Notes under the pieces: generated by a model
Databases searched by the model: none
Seen by the model: only the letters and a program-made list of their open reading frames with translations
Told to the model about the DNA's origin: nothing
NCBI RefSeq assembly: GCF_014695575.1
Contig: NZ_JACJOO010000057.1
Coordinates: forward strand, 108,477 to 172,476
Origin: Leptolyngbya sp. FACHB-8
Lineage (GTDB): Bacteria > Cyanobacteriota > Cyanobacteriia > Elainellales > Elainellaceae
Direction: 5' to 3'
Length of the DNA: 64,000 nucleotides
In this document: positions 1 through 7,296 of the stretch, piece by piece
Layout of the letters: each line of letters starts with the position of its first letter
Position numbering within the stretch: position 1 is the stretch's first letter
Program-made: the position numbers and the translations under genes

Positions 1-270
1 AGTTATGCATATGATATTAGAAGTGCATTTGTTCATGGTGATGAACCGAATAAAGATTTGCCGAAAAAGATTAAAAACTATGTCCCGGATATAAACCATT
101 TTCTTCTTGTTATTCTTGGGTACTTACGTATATCCATTGCCCTTCATCTAATGTTAAAAATTAGTAAAAAGGATTTTGTCGCTCAAATTGACAACTCATT
201 AATTGATGATGATTGCTTGTATTTATTAAAAGAGAAAATCCTTGCTTTTAAGGAGGTAATACCTGTTTGA
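1..270 (+). CDS. C-terminal end of a HEPN (Apea-like) domain protein, 5' truncated by the window edge
   Basis: The reading frame is open from base 1 to the TGA at 268-270, giving about 89 residues, so this is the end of a longer protein that starts outside the window. Near the beginning it reads YDIRSAFVHG, an R-x4-H motif. This is the catalytic signature of HEPN-fold RNases and matches the 'YDIRSxxVHG' line typical of Apea-like HEPN proteins. Known members are often toxin-like or defence-associated RNases; assigning such a role here is inference, since neither the N-terminal domain nor any upstream partner is visible. The tail is helical and ends in IPV. It is more AT-rich than its neighbours, which would fit horizontal acquisition. 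Confidence 0.55.
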   Translation, partial: SYAYDIRSAFVHGDEPNKDLPKKIKNYVPDINHFLLVILGYLRISIALHLMLKISKKDFVAQIDNSLIDDDCLYLLKEKILAFKEVIPV

Positions 271-653
271 CAATTTAAGATAAATGAAATTTGGTGGTTA
301 AAATCAATTTCAACATATTTTAGAAGGAGTATTTGAAAAGATAGATTTTGATTATTCCGCAGTCAACTTCTTGCATGAAGAATTGAGGGAGAGATCACCA
401 GATAAACACCAGTGATGGGGGTTAGAGGAGGCTGATCGCTTGCTAAAGCTGGAAAAGGGCGCTCGCTTGTTGGGTATGAGGGGACGATCGCTTAGTACCC
501 AGCCTAAAAGTTACTTGGCTGAAAAGTGCTTCTGTGGAACTATTAGTGAATCTTTTGGGTCGAGGAGGGTAGAGGCGATCGCTCTAATGCAAGCCTCTTA
601 AAGGCGCAAGACCAGGGAGTGAGCTGATCATTACGATTTCACGAGCAACCACC
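271..653. other. Intergenic stretch with a possible gene remnant
   Basis: No convincing complete gene. Bases 302-415 on the plus strand are open after a TAA and encode about 37 residues ending in RERSPDKHQ, with no good start codon. This looks like the tail of a decayed gene, perhaps associated with the HEPN gene before it. The remainder contains CGATCG-type HIP1-like sites and no strong palindrome. Confidence 0.3.
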
Positions 654-1172
654 ATGCGAAAAATTATTTGTTTAGCAACCTGTATTGGGGTGCAAAGTTT
701 TCTGCTGCTAGCGCCAGCCCTGGCTCAGGCACCCAGTCGTACCCAAGTACAGATAGGCCCAAGTGAAACATCTCAAGTTATCAACCGAGCTTCACGGGAT
801 ATCCGGGCTCAGCAGCGTCTTTGGACGGGGCAACGCCTGCGCGACTACCGCTATGTCCTGGAAGTGAGTTGCTTCTGCGCTGAAGAAGTGCGGCAACCTG
901 TGGTGATTGAAGTGCGGGATGGGATTCCCACCTCTTACACCTATGAGTCGACAGGACAGCCTGCCAACCCTACCTATTTTGAAAACTACAGCACCGTTCC
1001 CAAATTGTTTAATTTGGTGCGGGCTGCACTCTATCGCAACCCCAATTCTTTGAATGTGCAGTTTAATCCAGAGTTCGGGTATCCCACGCAAATTACGATC
1101 GATTATTCGGCCATGATGGCTGATGAGGAGATTTATCTCACCATTCGTGATTTGCAGCCATTACAGCAATAA
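654..1172 (+). CDS. Secreted DUF6174-family protein
   Basis: 172 residues. An N-terminal signal peptide is clear (MRK, a hydrophobic core, then ALAQA as a likely cleavage site near residue 25), so the product should be exported. The mature part contains DYRYVLEVSCFC followed by VVIEVRDG, the pattern of the DUF6174 family (a YxY strand, a Cys-x-Cys pair, then a V-x-V-x-(D/N)G turn). Later YDxxxGYPTxIxID-like strands are represented by FNPEFGYPTQITIDYS. Function is unknown for the family. The gene stands alone, is followed at once by a terminator-like hairpin, and has no obvious Shine-Dalgarno before the ATG. Confidence 0.7.
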   Translation: MRKIICLATCIGVQSFLLLAPALAQAPSRTQVQIGPSETSQVINRASRDIRAQQRLWTGQRLRDYRYVLEVSCFCAEEVRQPVVIEVRDGIPTSYTYESTGQPANPTYFENYSTVPKLFNLVRAALYRNPNSLNVQFNPEFGYPTQITIDYSAMMADEEIYLTIRDLQPLQQ

Positions 1173-1191
1173 AATCCGTTATTGCTGTCAG

Positions 1192-1233
1192 ATGAAACAG
1201 CACAGGGAACTACAGTTTCCTGTGCTGTTTCAT
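1192..1233 (+). terminator. Stem-loop after the DUF6174 gene
   Basis: ATGAAACAGCACAGG at 1192-1206 pairs with CCTGTGCTGTTTCAT at 1219-1233. It lies 20 bp after the stop codon at 1172 and may end that transcript, although no clean T-run follows. Confidence 0.45.
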
Positions 1234-1263
1234 GTCTAGTACGCTGAGGCGGAAATCCATCAC

Positions 1264-1308
1264 CTATGTTTTTGTGTGGGGTGCGAAGCACCCCACACAA
1301 AAACATAG
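1264..1308. repeat. Perfect 21-bp-stem palindrome, GAA triloop
   Basis: Arms 1264-1284 and 1288-1308 are exact reverse complements around a GAA loop, and the apex reads GGTGC-GAA-GCACC. The 5' arm carries TTTTT and the 3' arm AAAAA, the reverse of an intrinsic terminator. The flanks (CTAGTACGCTGAGGCGG before, CCGCAGCCTACTAG after) resemble those of the element ending near 62760, so this is probably one copy of a larger repeat ('family H'). Confidence 0.85.
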
Positions 1309-1370
1309 TATGCAAACTTAGGCCGCAGCCTACTAGTGATGCATTCTTGTTGTGTGATGTGCTTTATACA

Positions 1371-1475
1371 TACAGCGCTTTTCAAACGCTTGAAATCTGG
1401 TTATTTTTGTGAGAGCCGTGCGCCGCGCGGCTCTCACAAAAATAACCGTGGCCGACTCAAGCGCAAAGCGCTGTA
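1371..1475. repeat. Family F element: TACAGCGCTTT terminal inverted repeats enclosing a family K hairpin
   Basis: Begins TACAGCGCTTT and ends with its complement AAAGCGCTGTA; the repeats extend imperfectly inward (CGCTTGAA versus TCAAGCG). Inside, 1399-1418 pairs perfectly with 1428-1447 (GGTTATTTTTGTGAGAGCCG). The right-hand part, CCGTGGCCGACTCAAGCG, recurs at 6981-7011 with few changes. About 105 bp, no coding capacity, MITE-like. Confidence 0.75.
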
Positions 1476-1508
1476 ACAAGAATGCGTTAGACCTGCTCAC
1501 ACTATCAA

Positions 1509-1967
1509 TTAGGGCCTTGACTCACCCACTTCTTCCAAAATGGCCCAATCTTGATCGTCGCACTGGCCTACTAATAAAGAGAAGGGACTCGAATACTTCT
1601 TTAATGCCGAATAGCGGGTTGCTGTAATACGGATATTATCTCCTTCTGGGGTATAGGTCACATTGGAGAAGGTGCTGTAATCACCTCTTGCTTTAGCAAC
1701 TGGCATAGCCGTAATAATTAACGCCTTCCATTCTGGAGCCTTCATTTCTATCAGGCGCTTTTGTCCATCCGGATAGGTGCGGGTATTCAGCATTCGTCCG
1801 CTGTCACAATAAAGGTTCGCTATGGCCGGATCGTAGGCTAACCCTAGCAATTGATAGTTATTAAAGAGAGCTTGAGCATCTTTTGCCGAAGGCTTTTGGG
1901 ATGTGGAGGTACAAGCTGCACATAACAGGGCGATCGCAAGAACACAAGAATGAGCAATAGTTTTCAT
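1509..1967 (-). CDS. Small putative lipoprotein of unknown function
   Basis: 152 residues, leftward. The N-terminus (MKTIAHSCVLAIALLCAAC) is a short positively charged start, a hydrophobic run and a Cys at position 19 followed by TSTSQ. This fits a lipoprotein signal peptide, although Cys at -3 is unusual. The mature part has about 130 residues with mixed alpha/beta character and two further Cys (near NLYCDSGRM and VGQCDDQDW) that could form a disulphide. It ends AILEEVGESRP. I do not recognise the family. It is transcribed toward the 1371-1475 element and away from pyrFE's 3' end, and sits alone. Confidence 0.6.
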   Translation of the reverse strand: MKTIAHSCVLAIALLCAACTSTSQKPSAKDAQALFNNYQLLGLAYDPAIANLYCDSGRMLNTRTYPDGQKRLIEMKAPEWKALIITAMPVAKARGDYSTFSNVTYTPEGDNIRITATRYSALKKYSSPFSLLVGQCDDQDWAILEEVGESRP

Positions 1968-2072
1968 TGGAAGCCGATTAGATTGACAGCTAACAGCTAG
2001 GTGAACAAGAAGTGAATAGCTTGGCTAACGTAACTGTGAACAGTATACGTTTCCACGCTCTCCGATTCGTTC

Positions 2073-3512
2073 TTATTCTTCTACTAAAAACTTCGCTTGC
2101 TCTGCATCAATCCGTCCTGCCTGATAGAGTGTTTTGGTAATTTCAGACATGGTCAGGACGGAGTACCCCCGGAAACCATGGGCCCGCAATCGATCCTTTA
2201 CACCCCGTTCGTGGTCGAGTAGCACCACAATGTCTTTGACTTCCAACCCCACCGATTGAAGCTTCCCGGCTCCTTCTATGGCGCTGTTGCCACTGATAAA
2301 AACGTCGTCTACCACGACAACGGTTTCTCCGGGATGAAAGTTGCCTTCCACAACGCGACGGGTGCCGTGAGCCTTCACTTCCTTACGGGGGTAGATCATG
2401 GGGTAGTTGAGGTGCAGGGCTAATCCCGTTGCGGTAGGGAGAGAACCGTAGGGAATGCCGGCAATGCGATCAAACTGAAGTGTTTTGAGAATCCCTGCAT
2501 AGGCGTTGAGCACCTGATGGAACAGTTGGGGATTAGAAATAATTTTTCGCAGGTCGATATAATAGGGAAAGACTGCACCGGATGCCTGTACAAACTCTCC
2601 AAATAGCAGGCAGCCTACGTCAAAGAGTTGCAGAATCAGATCGACATGAGAATTTTGCTCCGAGGAACTGCCATTGCCAGTCCACAACTCGCAGCTTGAA
2701 GCACCCTGCTGAGCCTGGTTGCGTATGGCGTTAATTTCAGTTTTGAGCGATCGCATCAATTCCGCCAAATTCTCCTGGCTCAACCAATCTTGTGGTATTG
2801 GAATGAGAAGACCATTGCCATTCTGATTCAGCCCAGCCGTCACAATAGCGTTGACGCTGGCTGCCTCCTGCCAGATGCTACGAGCTAGAATAAGGCGTTC
2901 TGGGGCGATCGCTCGAATTTTCGCGAGCACCTCTGGCTGCGTCGTTCCCACTTCCAACCCAACCTGCTCGGTAGGCCCCCAATTGCGCGCTTCCTCAACA
3001 ACCTGCAAGTAGAAAGGATTGGTCGTGTTGGGATGGTGTTGCAGAGCGATCGCGCCAGGATTGGAGGTGTGGCAGAGAACGAAAACGGCTTTGCCGGGAT
3101 ATACCAAAAAAGGGGCGGCTGAATCCTGGCCTGTAAAAGGGCTGAGGGTAATGGCGTCGACTTGCCATTCCTCGAATACCGTGTGGGCGAGCGTTGTGCT
3201 GGTGTTTAGATCGCCATGTTTAGCGTCCAAAATGACGGGAATATTTTGAGGAATGGCCTGTAGCACCTTCTGCAATAGCTCTAATCCAGGTGCTCCGAGA
3301 GCCTGGTAAAACCCAAGGGTGGGTTTATAGGCGCAGACAGATTCGGCGGTTTGGTTAATAACCCACAACAACCATTCATATAACCCCTGAAGGTCGTCCT
3401 GTCCTGATTTCCTGAAGCGATCGGGTAGCAGTTCAGGGTTAGGATCGAGACTAACGAAGAGGAGGGATTGGTGGTGGGCGATCGCTGTTTCTAACGCTTC
3501 AAAGAAAGCCAT
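2073..3512 (-). CDS. pyrFE: Bifunctional orotidine-5'-phosphate decarboxylase / orotate phosphoribosyltransferase
   Basis: 479 residues carrying the last two steps of UMP synthesis on one chain. Residues 1 to about 280 are an OMP decarboxylase: SLDPNPELLP near the start and the catalytic motif DAKHGD at 96-101 (Asp96, Lys98, Asp101). Residues about 290-479 are an orotate phosphoribosyltransferase: AGIPYGSLPTATGLAL at 351-366, then the PRPP-binding loop VVVVDDVFISGNS at 398-410. In eukaryotic UMP synthase the order is reversed (OPRT first); the F-E order seen here is known from cyanobacteria and some other bacteria. The ATG at 3510-3512 gives a natural N-terminus. The gene is monocistronic, with a long palindrome (3646-3696) in its upstream region. 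Confidence 0.93.
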   Translation of the reverse strand: MAFFEALETAIAHHQSLLFVSLDPNPELLPDRFRKSGQDDLQGLYEWLLWVINQTAESVCAYKPTLGFYQALGAPGLELLQKVLQAIPQNIPVILDAKHGDLNTSTTLAHTVFEEWQVDAITLSPFTGQDSAAPFLVYPGKAVFVLCHTSNPGAIALQHHPNTTNPFYLQVVEEARNWGPTEQVGLEVGTTQPEVLAKIRAIAPERLILARSIWQEAASVNAIVTAGLNQNGNGLLIPIPQDWLSQENLAELMRSLKTEINAIRNQAQQGASSCELWTGNGSSSEQNSHVDLILQLFDVGCLLFGEFVQASGAVFPYYIDLRKIISNPQLFHQVLNAYAGILKTLQFDRIAGIPYGSLPTATGLALHLNYPMIYPRKEVKAHGTRRVVEGNFHPGETVVVVDDVFISGNSAIEGAGKLQSVGLEVKDIVVLLDHERGVKDRLRAHGFRGYSVLTMSEITKTLYQAGRIDAEQAKFLVEE

Positions 3513-3645
3513 CAGATTCTTATCGATTGATTGTTCTATTTATATACTCATATTCCATACCTTTAGAAACAAAACTCAGAACTTTGATTTTGCTATTGCT
3601 TCACAATTACAAGATCAAGGTTCTACAGCATCTTTAAGTTTATCC

Positions 3646-3696
3646 AGGTACGAGAGAGGAGCGTAGAACTTCGTTCTACGCTCCTCTCTCGTACCT
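3646..3696. repeat. Perfect 24-bp-stem palindrome upstream of pyrFE
   Basis: Arms 3646-3669 and 3673-3696 are exact complements around a TTC loop (apex GAAC-TTC-GTTC). It lies between the divergent pyrFE and low-temperature-type genes, where no terminator is needed, so a terminator role is unlikely. Confidence 0.85.
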
Positions 3697-3845
3697 GATG
3701 CACTCGGACAACGGTTTCGCCCGGCGAAACATAGGACAGATGTGTTTTCTGGAATCTTATCTCATAGCAACAGCTCGCAGTCTATGCCTTATGGCTTCTG
3801 TCAAAAGGTTATTTTGCTAACGAATGGAATGGAGTAGAAGTAAGT

Positions 3846-4298
3846 ATGACAAATTTCGTAGAAACTCTTTCCATGAATACAATTACTAAATTGTTTGCTA
3901 CTTTGGGACGTCTGGTAGCTGTAGCTCTTCTCTTTGTCTCGGCAACCGCGTTTGTTTGGCAAGGCGCATTCTTCTCCAATACGGCAGCTGTAGCTGCTCC
4001 TGGTAATCCTGTACTTGCGGCGACAACGGATGCAGGTGACAAGGTTCAACGGGAGAACAAGGGTTTTGTTCGGGATACGGCTGAGAAGGTAAAGGAAACC
4101 GCTAGCAAAAATGCTAGCCGAGTTGAGCGAGCAGCAGGCGACGACGGTGGCGTTGTTGAACGTAAAGCTCAGCGAGATGCAGCCCGCATTCAACAGAGAG
4201 CTGATGAAGATGCGGATCGGACTCAAAAAGCAATTGACAACAACGTCAATGCTATTGAGCGCACTGTTGACAACATCAAAGACGCGTTCACCAAGTAA
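3846..4298 (+). CDS. Low-temperature-induced-type protein with amphipathic helical repeats
   Basis: 150 residues. A membrane-spanning or signal segment (LVAVALLFVSATAFVWQGAF, about 22-41) is followed by an Ala-rich linker. The rest is a long, highly charged helical region (about 60-150) with heptad-like repeats such as KVKETASKNASRVERAAGD and RADEDADRTQKAIDNNVNA. This resembles cyanobacterial 'low temperature-induced' and LEA-like proteins, which are thought to associate with membranes under stress; the role here is inferred from composition. Starts at 3846 and 3876 are both possible. 3846 has AGAAG five bases upstream, so I chose it. The gene ends in a strong intrinsic terminator. Confidence 0.6.
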   Translation: MTNFVETLSMNTITKLFATLGRLVAVALLFVSATAFVWQGAFFSNTAAVAAPGNPVLAATTDAGDKVQRENKGFVRDTAEKVKETASKNASRVERAAGDDGGVVERKAQRDAARIQQRADEDADRTQKAIDNNVNAIERTVDNIKDAFTK

Positions 4299-4327
4299 GA
4301 ACTAGTCAGTTATCTGCTTTGTTGAAT

Positions 4328-4371
4328 AGTGGCTGAGAACCTAGCCTAAGCTAGTTCTCAGCCACTTTTTT
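4328..4371 (+). terminator. Intrinsic terminator
   Basis: AGTGGCTGAGAAC (4328-4340) pairs with GTTCTCAGCCACT (4354-4366) and runs into TTTTTT. This is the most classical rho-independent terminator in the window, and a useful contrast to the palindromes that lack a T-run. Confidence 0.85.
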
Positions 4372-4387
4372 AGGCAGTCTGATTCAA

Positions 4388-4496
4388 TACAGCGCTTCGC
4401 GTTTGAATTAGCCACAGTTTGGCACTACGCATTTAGCACCAGGAAGGTTATTTTTGAAAAGCTGTGCTCTACTCGTCTCTTCGAAAATAACCCTTC
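4388..4496. repeat. Degenerate family F/K element
   Basis: Starts TACAGCGCTTCGCGTTTGAA, close to the family F terminus at 1371. It then contains an imperfect hairpin at 4443-4496 whose arms begin AGGAAGGTTATTTT and end AAAATAACCCTTC (family K, GGTTATTTTT...AAAATAACC). The right terminus is decayed. It ends 21 bp before the next gene, so it lies inside that gene's promoter or leader. Confidence 0.55.
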
Positions 4497-4517
4497 TAAT
4501 GGGATTGCGAAGGCTAT

Positions 4518-5087
4518 ATGAATGCAAGAATAACCAACAACGTTAACCCTACCTATGACGACGTGTTGGAGTGGGGCTATGACGAAGATTATTACTTTAT
4601 GGAGCAGGATGAAGACCTTTTACTTTACGGTCTTGACTATGTGCTTGCCCTGCTGGAGTTAGCGCAAGACCCAGCCTGCCCGAAACAGAGCTATGCGCTG
4701 TGCATTATTAGCCAATTTGCGCGGATGGCAGCACTCCACCGTAAGCCGCATGACTTGCAGGGTTTAGAGCAGATTATTCATGCCTTGCAATCCACAGAAC
4801 CTTCTGTGCTGGATTGGCAACACTACGTACGTCGCTTGTTGATTTACCAGCAACATCCTCTAATGGTAGGCAAACAAAAGGCTTGGAACATGGCTCAGGA
4901 CTTGTTACTAGGCATTGGCCGTATTGGAACTGTCAAGCAGGAGAAGCATGACAAGGCTGATACTTGGCATTTCTCCTTGACTACCAGCATTCAAGAGCAT
5001 TTGTTTATTAATAGACGAACGGGTATCTATACGTATGAGCGGGCGTATCTGCAACGCAGCAATTCTCATTTTGGAATGAAGTCCTAA
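4518..5087 (+). CDS. Conserved-looking protein of unknown function
   Basis: 189 residues with no signal peptide or membrane segment. The N-terminal 35 residues are very acidic and aromatic (DDVLEWGYDEDYYFMEQDED). Helical stretches follow (LLLYGLDYVLALLELAQD, YALCIISQFARMAAL), then a C-terminal beta-rich part ending in RSNSHFGMKS. I do not recognise a domain. Balanced codon use and the absence of decay suggest a real gene. It stands alone between a family F/K element and the protease gene, and its leader overlaps the repeat's right edge. Confidence 0.6.
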   Translation: MNARITNNVNPTYDDVLEWGYDEDYYFMEQDEDLLLYGLDYVLALLELAQDPACPKQSYALCIISQFARMAALHRKPHDLQGLEQIIHALQSTEPSVLDWQHYVRRLLIYQQHPLMVGKQKAWNMAQDLLLGIGRIGTVKQEKHDKADTWHFSLTTSIQEHLFINRRTGIYTYERAYLQRSNSHFGMKS

Positions 5088-5380
5088 AACAGTTCATCGT
5101 CGGTGGGCTGTTTCAGGACTCCCAGGCTTGAAGCTCATAATGAAAGTTGCTGTCTGCAACGATAGTTTCGTAGCCTTGTCCTATGGACTTCCTGATATTT
5201 GGGAGCCTTGGTAGAAAAAACTAGACGCCAAGACTGTACACGAAGTGCTGACACAGATGTCCGTACAATCATCATGGTTGCTTTGTACAAGTTACTGATT
5301 TCTCAGTAAATACTCTATATGCAGCGAGCTGGACTTAATCAGACGATCTGATGATCTGCTTTTTGGGATCCATTTCAGTT

Positions 5381-6742
5381 ATGGCCAAGGTATCCATTTG
5401 GAGCACGATCGCCACTCTTGTACTGTGCTTCTTTATACTGCAATTTCCTGCCCGGGCTGAACCGCTACATGCTTTGTCTCCTTTGATACCGACTTCTATG
5501 AGCGATGTTTCCAGAGCATCCTGGGAAGAGGTGGAGGATCCATGGGAACCGAGCACAAAGGTTGAGATTGCTAAAATTCGTTCTGGAGTACTGCCGGGTG
5601 TTGTGATTGGTGGTCACTATGACGGTTTACTAAAGATTCGACAACAGCGTTATGTGGCATCTGGACGTCTGGACGAACAGTTGGAGAACTCTGTTTACGA
5701 TCTATTGGAGAATGAACTGAGTGATGCAGGTTTTGAGGTAATGCGATCGCATCCTCACTCCCTCTTCGCAGAAGTCGTTGAGTCCTCAGAACCGGGACGC
5801 TTCCTCATCGGCGGAACGATTACTCAAGAGCATCTCAATTCTTACAGTTCATTTTTTAATGAATATACCAACACTGAACGCAGCATTCGGTGGGAGTTAT
5901 TCGATCGAGATGCGAATAAAATTGTGTACCGTCAAGAAATTGACGGGAGCGCCCAGGTAGAAGGAATTGATAATCCTGCTGCAACCTACGAAGCCATTCG
6001 TGCAAGTTTCAGGCAGCTTCTGCACGAACCCCGCTTTATCTCGGTCCTGAATCATCCTGCACCGCAAGACCCGCCTGTTCCGGCTAAGCCTTACAAAATT
6101 GAAGCGATCGCCTCAACCAGCCAACCTCTCACCTTGGAGGAGCTGGTCGGACGATCCATTCCCTCTATCGTTGGTATTCGCACCCCAACTGGACGAGGAA
6201 GTGGATTTTTGCTCGATTCATCGGGTTTGATTATGACGAATGAGCATGTCGTTGGTTCAGCCTTCTCGGTCAAAATCAGACTTTATGATGGCACTACCTT
6301 GAATGGTCATGTGTTGCGGCGGGATACGGTTTCGGATGCTGCCCTGGTGAAACTGGAAGGCGATATGACGAATGTTTCTGGTCTACCCATTTGTCATACC
6401 GATGTCGTGCGGGTAGGACAATCGGTGGTGGCGATCGGCAACCCGCTATCCCTTGCCAATACCGTGACGCAGGGAATTGTCAGTGGTTTTCGACGCAACC
6501 CCTCCCGCAGCTTGATTCAAACCGATACGGCTGTGAATCCTGGTAACAGTGGTGGACCGCTGCTCAATCGGGATGGCACTGTCATTGGCATTGTGACGGA
6601 AAAAATTGCGAGTGAGGGCATTGAGGGTTTGGGCTTTGCTTTACCCATTGGCGAAGTTTTGCAGCGCTTAAATGTTTCGATAGATCCACCGGCGAATTCA
6701 AAACTGGATTCCTGTGGCAACCCACTGATGGCCTACAAGTAA
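5381..6742 (+). CDS. Exported trypsin-like (HtrA/Deg-type) serine protease with an extra N-terminal domain
   Basis: About 453 residues from the ATG at 5381 (an in-frame ATG at 5351 would add ten residues and weaken the signal peptide). Signal peptide about 1-27 (cleavage near ARA-EPL). Residues about 55-225 form a separate alpha/beta domain with no motif I can name. From about 250 a trypsin fold follows: GRGSGFLLDSSGLIMTNEHV gives His289, SDAALVK gives Asp319, and NPGNSGGPLLN gives Ser390, so the catalytic triad is complete. There is no PDZ domain after it, unlike HhoA/HhoB/HtrA, and the chain stops about 60 residues past the catalytic serine. It likely acts in the periplasm or at the envelope. 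Confidence 0.85.
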   Translation: MAKVSIWSTIATLVLCFFILQFPARAEPLHALSPLIPTSMSDVSRASWEEVEDPWEPSTKVEIAKIRSGVLPGVVIGGHYDGLLKIRQQRYVASGRLDEQLENSVYDLLENELSDAGFEVMRSHPHSLFAEVVESSEPGRFLIGGTITQEHLNSYSSFFNEYTNTERSIRWELFDRDANKIVYRQEIDGSAQVEGIDNPAATYEAIRASFRQLLHEPRFISVLNHPAPQDPPVPAKPYKIEAIASTSQPLTLEELVGRSIPSIVGIRTPTGRGSGFLLDSSGLIMTNEHVVGSAFSVKIRLYDGTTLNGHVLRRDTVSDAALVKLEGDMTNVSGLPICHTDVVRVGQSVVAIGNPLSLANTVTQGIVSGFRRNPSRSLIQTDTAVNPGNSGGPLLNRDGTVIGIVTEKIASEGIEGLGFALPIGEVLQRLNVSIDPPANSKLDSCGNPLMAYK

Positions 6743-6777
6743 CTTGACACGGGCTCTATTGTTATGAAGGCGGCTAA

Positions 6778-6818
6778 TTTTGGGTGAAATGCGCATCCCC
6801 CGGGCATCTCACCCAAAA
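6778..6818. repeat. Short inverted repeat after the protease gene
   Basis: TTTTGGGTGA (6778-6787) pairs with TCACCCAAAA (6809-6818) around a GC-rich loop. It could terminate the protease transcript, but it also opens a run of nested repeats reaching 7011. Confidence 0.5.
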
Positions 6819-6835
6819 CTAGCAGATTTTGAATC

Positions 6836-6891
6836 GGGTGCATCCCACTTTTGTAAGTGAGGCGGGCGAAGCCCGCCTCACTTACAAAAGT
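6836..6891. repeat. Family B element, truncated on the right
   Basis: Begins GGGTGCATCCCACTTTTG, the family B terminal repeat also at 31533 and 52748. Arms 6847-6867 and 6871-6891 form a perfect 21-bp stem with a GAA loop (apex GCGGGC-GAA-GCCCGC). The right terminal repeat is missing: a family C element begins exactly where it should be. Confidence 0.8.
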
Positions 6892-6958
6892 TAAATGCTT
6901 ATGATGAAAAGTGGCGCGGCGCAATGCACCGCGCCACTTTTCATCATAAGCATTTAAC
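6890..6958. repeat. Family C element, 30-bp perfect stem
   Basis: Arms 6890-6919 and 6929-6958 pair perfectly (starting GTTAAATGCTTATGATGAAA). The outer sequence beyond 6958 (AACTTTACTTGTTATTA) is the complement of the TAATAACAAGTAAGGTT that precedes the family C copies at 23510 and 62650, here in opposite orientation. It abuts and truncates the family B copy. Confidence 0.8.
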
Positions 6959-6971
6959 TTTACTTGTTATT

Positions 6972-7011
6972 ACAAAAACAACCGTGGCTGATTCACGTGC
7001 AAAGCGCTGTA
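6972..7011. repeat. Right half of a family F element
   Basis: AACCGTGGCTGATTCACGTG followed by CAAAGCGCTGTA matches the right part of the 1371-1475 element. No left half is visible, because the family C element takes its place. Confidence 0.65.
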
Positions 7012-7296
7012 CTTAAAAGATGTGAAGTATGGATATTGCAAGGGTGATTTTTGCTACTGATGGGCACTTTAGAAATTAAGAGTTAGAACCTGCGCTTTAG
7101 CGATCGCAGCCTCTCCAACGGATCCAACAAAATTACCCCCTACGAAGCGACCCTCGCCCCAACCTGCTTCCTAGGGTATTTCCCAGTGCCTTCTCATTTG
7201 GCAAGGTAAGTAGAGCAACTTGAGGCTTTATATCAATCTCTAAATCTTGTTACTGTCTGATCTCCCAATCGTTTATCCAGCCATCTCTTAGAACCT
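7012..7296. other. Leader region of the DUF4347/LRR/RTX gene
   Basis: About 285 bp without a gene or palindrome. It contains one GCGATCGC-type HIP1 site near 7100 and a pyrimidine-rich stretch before the ATG at 7297. I see no clear promoter box. Confidence 0.4.

Noticed and set aside
6733..6924. Short frame whose translation contains FVSEAGFARLTYKSG, also found at 31424-31672 (plus) and similar at 52706-52894
   Set aside because: The shared peptide arises only because the frames run through copies of the family B palindrome. It reflects repeated DNA, not a gene family.
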